DNA from: Thiopontia sp964416755
GTDB taxonomy: Bacteria; Pseudomonadota; Gammaproteobacteria; GCF-002020875
Assembly: GCA_964416755.1 (NCBI GenBank)
Contig: CAYQFH010000023.1
Coordinates: 1-28,196, forward strand
Length of the DNA stretch: 28,196 bases
Direction of reading: 5' to 3'
A program made the position numbers and the translations under genes. The notes under the pieces were generated by a model. That model saw only the letters and a program-made list of their open reading frames with translations, searched no databases and was not told the DNA's origin. Shown here piece by piece: positions 22,781 to 28,196 of this stretch (position 1 is the first letter of the stretch; each line of letters opens with the position of its first letter).

Positions 22781-23638
22781 TCACATACAGTTCATATGTC
22801 CAGGCCCCTGACACGCTTTAATCCGCTCACTCCAAAGGCTCTTCATATAGGCCACCAATGCAGTAGCATCTTCGGTCGTAAGCCCTTGTGTTCCCCACGC
22901 AGGCATTCTGCCTGGAGGAGAAGAGCCTTCCAGGATCTTCTTGACCAGCGCCTCATCGGTATGGTGCCACGCATGCGCAGACTCATCCAGCGGAGGTGAT
23001 ATCCGGTAATTTCGGTCTGTTAGCGACTCAATGGTGTAGGTTTCACCAACACCTGAAATACCATGACAACTCTGACATTTCTCCTGATAGAGTGTTGCGC
23101 CCCGCTTTTCCTGATCAGATTCCAGGCGAGGGAGTCCATCTGCTCTCCTCCAGTTTTTTCCTCTATCCTTGGAAAGGATCTGCTTGCCATGCTGGTTGGT
23201 TGCAACCCAATAGTCAGAATTCTCTTGCTCGATTGAAAGCTCATACAGTACTTGAGCTCCCATCTGGTTATTGATTGTAGACCACTCTGAATCATTCACA
23301 CCCATTCCCAGCAACCCCTTTCCGACTACAAAGGCATAGAGATCCCCATCTCCCAGCGATGTGATCAGGGTCACCGGAAGCGGCAACTCATACAGAGACA
23401 ACCACTGCTCACCACCATCACGACTCACAAACAGACCCGCATCCGTACCCGCAAATTTCGTTCCCGAGGGATGTTCCACAATTTTTCTGTTCTTCGGTAG
23501 CTGTTCCATAGAACGACCCTGGCTCATATCGATAGCACCAGCAGGATCTGCATAGACACCACCCTCTGACCACAAGGTATAGCCTGTCACACCAACCGCA
23601 ACCATCATGGCCAATATCCACGCCGATCTCTTATTCAT
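22781..23638 (-). CDS. Asp-box (BNR-like) repeat protein fused to cytochrome c
   Basis: A 285-residue exported protein of unusual architecture. After an N-terminal membrane or signal segment (SAWILAMMVAVGVTGYTLW), residues about 55-168 hold three beta-propeller-like units. These include the Asp-box forms SRDGGEQW and SKDRGKNW and a weaker NDSEW unit, resembling Ycf48/BNR repeats. Residues about 175-275 are a cytochrome c domain with CQSCH (188-192) and a probable Met ligand in GRMPAWG. The domain carries SPPLDESAHAWHH, like the 147-residue cytochrome of this locus. The tail CQGPGHMNCM adds Cys, His and Met that could bind metal. The ATG at 23638 is preferred over a TTG two codons upstream. 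It is last gene of the run that starts with pcoA-like copA. Confidence 0.83.
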   Translation of the reverse strand: MNKRSAWILAMMVAVGVTGYTLWSEGGVYADPAGAIDMSQGRSMEQLPKNRKIVEHPSGTKFAGTDAGLFVSRDGGEQWLSLYELPLPVTLITSLGDGDLYAFVVGKGLLGMGVNDSEWSTINNQMGAQVLYELSIEQENSDYWVATNQHGKQILSKDRGKNWRRADGLPRLESDQEKRGATLYQEKCQSCHGISGVGETYTIESLTDRNYRISPPLDESAHAWHHTDEALVKKILEGSSPPGRMPAWGTQGLTTEDATALVAYMKSLWSERIKACQGPGHMNCM

Positions 23639-23695
23639 ACCCAATCCTTTACTGATCGTTTTTCTTCCTGAAAAACATGCTGAAAATTACACCCA

Positions 23696-24322
23696 TTACC
23701 CTCTCTTCTTCGGCAAGCACTTTCCATCCGCTGACTGCATCTTGCGGACGGTCGTCATGATGTTGGCAACATTGTGCTTAACCTCAAGACTATTCTCCGG
23801 ATCGGGCTCTTTCAGGTCGTTGAGCGGGCCGGTCATCCGATCACAAATCCTGCCTTCCACATCAATGATAAAGGTCTCTGGCGCACCAGTAACGCCCCAC
23901 TCCATCCCGGCCAGATTATCTCCGTCATCACCGGTTTTATCGTAGGGGTCTCCCAGTGTATCGAGCCAACGCAGTGCCGCTTCCCGACTACCACCGGACT
24001 CTTCACGATCTTTCCAGTTAATGCTATTGATCGGTACCTCCTTGGATGCCGCCAAGCGCATCAAGACATCATGCTCCGCTCGACAGGCCGGACACCAGGT
24101 TGCCCAGATATTCAACAGGCTGACCTGGCCATTGAGGTCTGCGCGAGAGAACCGTTCTTTAGGCTCCAAAAGGCCAGGCAAATCAAATTCTGGAGATAAC
24201 TTTCCAATCATGGGTGAATCCTCTCCCTCCAGCCCCGGCTTCAATTTGAGCCCGATATAGAGCAACACAAACAATACCAACACTAGAGCAGCAGGCAGTA
24301 CTGCCCGTGAGCGTGATGCCAT
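23696..24322 (-). CDS. Membrane-anchored thioredoxin-like protein, DsbE/CcmG or TlpA type
   Basis: A 208-residue protein with an N-terminal membrane helix (residues 8-25, VLPAALVLVLFVLLYIGLK). Its periplasmic thioredoxin fold has the active site WATWCPACRAEH (Cys77/Cys80). The cis-Pro loop is VTGAPETFIID and the domain entry is GKLSPEFDLPGLL. This matches DsbE/CcmG, which reduces apocytochrome cysteines for haem attachment; TlpA-type copper-related thioredoxins are the alternative. An extra Cys lies near the C-terminus (ADGKCLPKKRG). AAGGAGG a few bases upstream supports the ATG at 24322. It lies between a Met-rich gene and the cytochrome fusion gene, so it probably serves the local cytochromes or copper sites. 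Confidence 0.87.
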   Translation of the reverse strand: MASRSRAVLPAALVLVLFVLLYIGLKLKPGLEGEDSPMIGKLSPEFDLPGLLEPKERFSRADLNGQVSLLNIWATWCPACRAEHDVLMRLAASKEVPINSINWKDREESGGSREAALRWLDTLGDPYDKTGDDGDNLAGMEWGVTGAPETFIIDVEGRICDRMTGPLNDLKEPDPENSLEVKHNVANIMTTVRKMQSADGKCLPKKRG

Positions 24323-24357
24323 ATTGACCTCCTTGATCCATCACAACACATGCCGTA

Positions 24358-24390
24358 CCACCCCCTGCTTCATCCTGAAACAGAGGGTGG
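24358..24390 (-). other. Long hairpin between the small Met-rich gene and the dsbE-like gene
   Basis: In minus-strand RNA, 24376-24390 pairs with 24358-24372 over 15 positions (13 Watson-Crick, two G-U) around a 3-base loop. No U-run follows in that direction, so simple termination is unlikely. It is better read as a 3'-end stabiliser or partial terminator that favours the Met-rich transcript over the downstream genes. Confidence 0.5.
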
Positions 24391-24400
24391 GAACTGAAAG

Positions 24401-24703
24401 TTATTTTTTCTGTAGCAATACCAGCTCTTTGAGTGAGGCATCGACACTCTTCATCAACTCCTCCATTTTCGCCATATGCGCCTGTTTGTTTCCCATCATC
24501 TGCTGCATCATTGTGTGATCCATCATCTGACCATTCTGCCCTCCCATCATCTGCTGCATCATTTTTGGGTTCATCATCTGCATATTGGTTGATGTGGTTT
24601 TTGTGGCAGCCTTGTCATCATCGTGATGGTTACCATCTGCCAATACTGGCAGTGAGAATGCCAAAGCGGCTGTTGCAATAAACATTTTTTTTGATTGTTT
24701 CAT
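24401..24703 (-). CDS. Secreted methionine-rich protein, probable periplasmic Cu(I)-binding protein (small paralogue)
   Basis: A 100-residue protein related to the one encoded at 21363-21884. The signal peptide (residues 1-22) ends in LAFSLPVLA, identical in both. The mature part begins DGNHHDDDK, a possible metal-binding tip, and has about 16 methionines in 78 residues, largely MM pairs (MMNPKMMQQMM, MMDHTMMQQMM). The C-terminal helix MMGNKQAHMAKMEELMKS is shared with the paralogue. The two genes are also visibly alike at the DNA level in the signal and C-terminal regions, so duplication was fairly recent. GGAGAAA precedes the ATG. Function is inferred: Cu(I) buffering in the periplasm. I do not recognise a named family. 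Confidence 0.82.
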   Translation of the reverse strand: MKQSKKMFIATAALAFSLPVLADGNHHDDDKAATKTTSTNMQMMNPKMMQQMMGGQNGQMMDHTMMQQMMGNKQAHMAKMEELMKSVDASLKELVLLQKK

Positions 24704-24756
24704 CTATTTTCTCCATCGTTAATAAAAGTTAATCATTGTTGCCCCGTTATTCAAAA

Positions 24757-24772
24757 GCGGAGGGGTATCCGC
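24757..24772 (-). terminator. Weak hairpin followed by TTTT after the cytochrome c gene
   Basis: On the minus strand GCGGA and TCCGC pair around a 6-base loop and are followed by TTTT. It lies about 50 bases after the stop of the 24824-25357 gene and could be a weak intrinsic terminator. The stem is only 5 bp. Confidence 0.3.
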
Positions 24773-24823
24773 ATAGTCTGTGAGCTATAGCAGGTGCTGA
24801 GTGCAAGCCCCATATATCTGCAA

Positions 24824-25357
24824 TTAACTGTGCTCATCCGCATGGCTATGGCCACCCTCGCCAACCAACGCTTTATACTGTCGCTCGCTCATCCCTTCCA
24901 CCTGCTGTAGAAAAGCCACCAGCTCCCAAAGCTCTTGATCGGTGTGAAAGTCTCCCCAAGCTGGCATACCAGTCATTTTGAATCCGTGTTTGATTGCCCA
25001 AAACGTTGCTGCTGCATCATGTGATGCATGTTCATCTGATTGATGAAATACAGGGGGCTGTGGATACATTCCCAAACTCAGCTCCGTGGCCTCCATACCA
25101 GGGGCCAGATGACACTGCGCACACATGGCAGCATAGTTTTTTGCACCGTTGGCAATCATCTCCGTATTTTCCAAAGGAGGCACTTCAATGTCTTTTGAAC
25201 GTACATGGACCGCACGCTCGCGCACCAACTCAAGCAGATTGGTCGTAATCCCCCAGTGCTTACCCGTTGCCGAGACATCAAATACACCCGATGAAATAAA
25301 GAGCACTCCACCAGCAATCGCCGTTGCGGAGATACCCAATGCAATCTTGAGACTCAT
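24824..25357 (-). CDS. c-type cytochrome in the copA-copB operon
   Basis: A 177-residue monohaem cytochrome c with an N-terminal membrane or signal segment (residues 4-24). The haem motif is CAQCH (79-83) and the likely Met ligand is in KMTGMPAWGDF. A His-rich tail (GGHSHADEHS) suggests metal binding. The central part has MYPQPPVFHQSDEHASHDAA, again His-rich. It begins 22 bases after copB and so is a third gene of the copA-copB operon, the place where copC often sits in other copper operons. A role in passing electrons to or from copper during Cu(I) oxidation is inferred, not demonstrated. Confidence 0.85.
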   Translation of the reverse strand: MSLKIALGISATAIAGGVLFISSGVFDVSATGKHWGITTNLLELVRERAVHVRSKDIEVPPLENTEMIANGAKNYAAMCAQCHLAPGMEATELSLGMYPQPPVFHQSDEHASHDAAATFWAIKHGFKMTGMPAWGDFHTDQELWELVAFLQQVEGMSERQYKALVGEGGHSHADEHS

Positions 25358-25379
25358 ACTATTGTGCCCTCGTTAACCA

Positions 25380-26081
25380 TTAGAACCAGAACCGTACACC
25401 GGCAACCCACTGCGTATCTTCAACCGTCTCTCCCTCGGCACGGGCATAATCGGCAGTCTGGCCATATTTCTTGCTCCAGTTGATTCCAACATAGGGCGCG
25501 AATTCACGTTTCACCTCATAGCGCAGCCGTAATCCCAGACTTGTATCGGAAAGGCCGGAACCGATTTCTGTCGCCTCATCATCCTTCGAATAGAAGTTAA
25601 CTCCAACTTCAGGAGATAGCACCCACTGCTGGGTCAACATGTGTTCATACTCAGCCGTTGCACGGGCACCAACCTGACCCGACTCTCCCACAAAGAGCGC
25701 ACTGTCCACCTCCAACAGATAAGGTGCCAACCCCTTTACACCAATTGCCAAATAGTCACGATCCGGTTCCGGTTTGGTATTGTGGCGCCATCCCACCTGC
25801 AGATCCCAGAAGGGAGAGATCGCGCGGCTATAGAGCAGCTGTAGTTCTGCTTCAGAGGTATTCCCGTCCGTTCGCTCTACATCAGCCTTGATCCAGAGCT
25901 TATCGAGGTCATAACCAATCCAGGCATCTGCCTCCAGAATCAGTGGATCAGCCCCATCAACACTGCGCATCTCCAGCTGATCCACCATCACCTTGTACAG
26001 CAGCGGGTCATCCGCTCCACCTGCCTGTGCCGTCATACTAAACCCGAGTGCCATTGCGCCAGCAGTCATCTTCTTAATCAT
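25380..26081 (-). CDS. copB: Outer-membrane copper resistance protein CopB/PcoB
   Basis: A 233-residue outer-membrane beta-barrel protein of the CopB/PcoB family, which sequesters or exports copper at the outer membrane. The signal peptide is short (MTAGAMALGFSMTAQAGG). The family signatures WIGYDLDKLWIKADVER, LQLLYSRAISPFWDLQVGWR, GVKGLAPYLLEVD and LGLRLRYEVKREFAPYVGI are present, and it ends in a typical barrel strand with terminal Phe (WVAGVRFWF). The Met/His-rich N-terminal repeats of Pseudomonas CopB are absent. GGAGAA before the ATG at 26081 decides the start; the frame opens at 26168. It lies 20 bases after copA. Confidence 0.93.
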   Translation of the reverse strand: MIKKMTAGAMALGFSMTAQAGGADDPLLYKVMVDQLEMRSVDGADPLILEADAWIGYDLDKLWIKADVERTDGNTSEAELQLLYSRAISPFWDLQVGWRHNTKPEPDRDYLAIGVKGLAPYLLEVDSALFVGESGQVGARATAEYEHMLTQQWVLSPEVGVNFYSKDDEATEIGSGLSDTSLGLRLRYEVKREFAPYVGINWSKKYGQTADYARAEGETVEDTQWVAGVRFWF

Positions 26082-26101
26082 TCTATTGTTCTCCGTATTA
26101 T

Positions 26102-28096
26102 TCAGCTTACGATTACCGTGCGGAACATGCCCAGCATGTGATAGAGCAGATGGCAGTGGTAGGCCCATCCACCCTCCGCATCGACGGTTACCCGATAGCT
26201 GATACGTGATCCCGGCTGCACTACGATGGTGTGCTTGCGAGGCAGGTAGTTGTTATCTCCGGTCTCCAGATCACTCCACATCCCGTGCAGATGCATTGGA
26301 TGGTTCATCATGGTGTCATTCACCAGCGTTACACGGATACGTTCACCCATCTTCCACTGTAGTGGTTCGGCTTCACTGTGCTTGACCCCATTGATCGACC
26401 ACATATAACGACTCATATTTCCAGTCAGGTGGAGTTCGATCTCTCGGTCCGGTTCTTTATCATTGTGGGTACTGTGCAGATTGCGCAGATCGGCGTAGGT
26501 TAATACCCTTCGTCCATTATTGCGCAGCCCTACTCCGGGATCATCCAACCGGTATTGTGGTGCGTCTGCACGCATATCTACATGTGGGCCATACTCCGTC
26601 TCGGCATGCGTTACGGGCGAGGTGGTAAAGTCCGATGGATTCTCCTTAACAGGCACCATTGCCTCTCTTTTGTTCTCCATTGGCATCCCTGACATCATCT
26701 GATGGTCATGATCCATTACCATCATCGAGTGGTCTTGCATGGCAGCCTGATTTGGCATTGCAGCCATGTTGTGTTGACTGTGATCCATCTCCATCATGGA
26801 GTGATCCTGCATCATCGGAGCAGCAGCCATCGGATGTTGACTGTGGTCCATCCCACGCATCATTTCACCATCCGGCATCTGATGCATTTCATGGTTCATG
26901 TCGTGTGCCCCATGTGCCATGCCCATCCCCATATCATCATGCGTGAGATTAGGGACTGTATCCAGCTCGGGTATCGGCGCACTTAACGCCGGATCTGGTG
27001 TGAGGGTTCCTCTGGCGTAGCCGGAGCGGGCGATGTCCTGGGCAAAGATGGTATAGGCCTGATCATCACTCGGTTCCACAATCACATCGTAGGTCTCTGC
27101 CACCCCTATACGGAACTCATCGACAGGGACTGGCTGGATATATTGCCCATCCGCTGCCACCACTGTCATCTTCAGCCCCAGAATGCGCACATCGAAAAAG
27201 GTCATCGCTGAGCCATTGATAAAGCGCAGCCGCACCTTCTCTCCCCGTTTGAAAATCCCAGTCCAGCCATCGGCAGGTGTTTTCCCATTGGTGAGGAAGG
27301 TATAGGTGTATCCCGTCACATCCGAAAGGTCACGCTGACTCATTCGCATCTGATTCCACATCTGGCGATCATTCCAGGTGCCTTCAATCCCCTTCTCTTC
27401 AATATCACGCATCAGGTCAGCATGGGTGCGCTCATTGAAGTTATAGTAGTGGCTGAGTTTCTTCAGTTTTTTATAGACACCATTGGGATCTTCATCAGTC
27501 CAATCAGAGAACATCACTACATAGTCTCGATCATAACTGAATGGCTCAGGATCTTTGGGGTCAATAACGATGGCACCATACAGCCCTGTCTGCTCCTGAA
27601 AACCGGAGTGACTGTGATACCAGTAGGTACCGCTCTGGATAATTGGAAATTGATAGGTAAAGCTTTCACCGGCGGGGATACCGTCAAAACCCGTAGCAAT
27701 TCCGGGCACGCCATCCATTGCACTGGGAAGAATCAATCCGTGCCAGTGAATGGAGCTGGTTTCATCCAACTGATTTTCGACCCGAATGGTGACGTTATCC
27801 CCCTCTTTCCAGCGCAGGATCGGGGCAGGCAGTGAACCATTCACAGTGGTAGCCACTCCCGGATTTCCGGTAAAGTTAACCGCCTGCTCTCCAATCGTCA
27901 GATTGAATTGAGTGCCACTCAGCTCCTGTATCTGTTGTACCTCTTTATCGATTGCCGCTGCCAATACTGATCGGGAACCGATACCCATTGCAGCCAACGC
28001 GCCACCCATCGCCAACCCCTGAACAAATTGGCGGCGATTCAGCCGAATGCCATCCACTGATGCTTGTCCGGCAACCGTACTATTCTGTTTTCTCAT
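26102..28096 (-). CDS. copA: PcoA/CopA-type copper resistance multicopper oxidase, Tat-exported
   Basis: A 664-residue periplasmic multicopper oxidase of the plasmid-type copper resistance family (PcoA/CopA), distinct from the ATPase also called CopA. The Tat motif NRRQFVQGLAMGG lies at residues 20-32. Copper motifs are HWHG (117-120), HSH (161-163), HPMHLHG near 600 and HCHLLYHMLGMF at the end, so all sites look intact. Residues about 389-480 are Met/His-rich with imperfect repeats built on MDHSQHxMA and MMQDHSMM. The usual partner CopB follows 20 bases downstream. The enzyme probably oxidises Cu(I) and also binds several copper ions. AGGA precedes the ATG by six bases. Confidence 0.95.
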   Translation of the reverse strand: MRKQNSTVAGQASVDGIRLNRRQFVQGLAMGGALAAMGIGSRSVLAAAIDKEVQQIQELSGTQFNLTIGEQAVNFTGNPGVATTVNGSLPAPILRWKEGDNVTIRVENQLDETSSIHWHGLILPSAMDGVPGIATGFDGIPAGESFTYQFPIIQSGTYWYHSHSGFQEQTGLYGAIVIDPKDPEPFSYDRDYVVMFSDWTDEDPNGVYKKLKKLSHYYNFNERTHADLMRDIEEKGIEGTWNDRQMWNQMRMSQRDLSDVTGYTYTFLTNGKTPADGWTGIFKRGEKVRLRFINGSAMTFFDVRILGLKMTVVAADGQYIQPVPVDEFRIGVAETYDVIVEPSDDQAYTIFAQDIARSGYARGTLTPDPALSAPIPELDTVPNLTHDDMGMGMAHGAHDMNHEMHQMPDGEMMRGMDHSQHPMAAAPMMQDHSMMEMDHSQHNMAAMPNQAAMQDHSMMVMDHDHQMMSGMPMENKREAMVPVKENPSDFTTSPVTHAETEYGPHVDMRADAPQYRLDDPGVGLRNNGRRVLTYADLRNLHSTHNDKEPDREIELHLTGNMSRYMWSINGVKHSEAEPLQWKMGERIRVTLVNDTMMNHPMHLHGMWSDLETGDNNYLPRKHTIVVQPGSRISYRVTVDAEGGWAYHCHLLYHMLGMFRTVIVS
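26693..26851 (-). repeat. Coding repeat: Met/His-rich units in the PcoA-type oxidase
   Basis: Three imperfect units start with Met416, Met437 and Met461: MDHSQHPMAAAPMMQDHSMM, then MDHSQHNMAAMP with MQDHSMMV, then a short MDHDHQMM. Units are 21-24 residues long. They match the Cu-binding motif style of CopA/CopB proteins. Confidence 0.75.
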
Positions 28097-28187
28097 AAAA
28101 ATCCTGACCCTTTTCCATCCTGAAAATAAAAAGACCCGTAACGTGGGTAAGCCGAACCGTTTTGCACAGTAGCAAGGAGGTAAACTA
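28097..28187. promoter_or_regulatory. Divergent region upstream of the copA-type oxidase
   Basis: This 91-base gap separates the minus-strand oxidase gene from a gene beginning on the plus strand. It holds two GTAA units 9 bases apart (28138 and 28147), which resemble but do not match the TGTAA-N5-TGTAAC motif. It also has a small TTGC-N6-GCAA inverted repeat (28162-28175). No firm -35/-10 pair was identified. Confidence 0.4.
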
Positions 28188-28196
28188 ATGCGGCGG
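28188..28196 (+). CDS. Start of an unidentified gene divergent from copA, cut by the window edge
   Basis: Only ATG CGG CGG (Met-Arg-Arg) is visible. A near-perfect Shine-Dalgarno sequence, AAGGAGG (28174-28180), lies seven bases upstream, so the start is credible. Its product cannot be known from three codons. A copper-responsive regulator such as a two-component response regulator would be common at this place, but this is a guess from context. Confidence 0.5.

Noticed and set aside
1..28196. CRISPR arrays, tRNA or rRNA genes, insertion sequences
   Set aside because: No regularly spaced repeats, no cloverleaf or rRNA sequence and no transposase-like frame were seen on reading both strands.

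Overview
The window reads as chromosomal DNA of a Gammaproteobacterium. The evidence is gene order: fkpB-ispH, pilC-pilD-coaE-zapD, lpxC followed by secA, and miaB-phoH-ybeY-corC-lnt all follow gammaproteobacterial arrangements, and ZapD, CorC and a Nudix-ThiE fusion are typical of that class. I cannot name the genus. The many c-type cytochromes suggest a respiratory, possibly chemolithotrophic, lifestyle, but that is inference only.

Positions 1-15673 are core genes. From the left: a truncated ispH and fkpB (minus); the plus-strand run pilC, pilD, coaE, zapD (stop and start codons overlap up to coaE); then minus-strand genes: a Nudix/thiamine-phosphate-synthase-like fusion, argJ, secA, lpxC (good sigma70-type promoters precede secA and lpxC), and the compact miaB-phoH-ybeY-corC-lnt operon. 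These cover isoprenoid and cell-envelope synthesis, type IV pili, protein export, arginine synthesis and tRNA/rRNA maturation.

Positions 15773-28196 are a periplasmic copper-handling region, almost entirely on the minus strand. It encodes a PcoA/CopA-type multicopper oxidase with Met/His-rich repeats, an outer-membrane CopB, a c-type cytochrome, a small Met-rich secreted protein, a DsbE/CcmG-like thioredoxin and a cytochrome c fused to Asp-box repeats. Next come a plus-strand Spy/CpxP-like chaperone gene, a larger Met-rich paralogue, a second (CueO-like) multicopper oxidase, a DUF4399-type protein, three more cytochromes c (one a lipoprotein, one membrane-anchored) and a Cu(+)-exporting P1B ATPase. 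No transposase, integrase, tRNA or CRISPR array was seen.

The unusual point is the combination of five c-type cytochromes, a thiol-redox protein and two Met-rich paralogues with two multicopper oxidases and a copper pump. My working inference is that this is a copper-detoxification system whose periplasmic Cu(I) oxidation is coupled to, or protected by, a cytochrome c electron path. Between the Met-rich and Spy-like genes lies a 36-bp imperfect inverted repeat with perfect 20-bp inner arms. Each arm contains TGTAA-N5-TGTAAC, and the same motif occurs upstream of the DUF4399-cytochrome-ATPase operon, so it is a candidate operator for the locus. The start of another gene, divergent from copA, is cut by the right edge.
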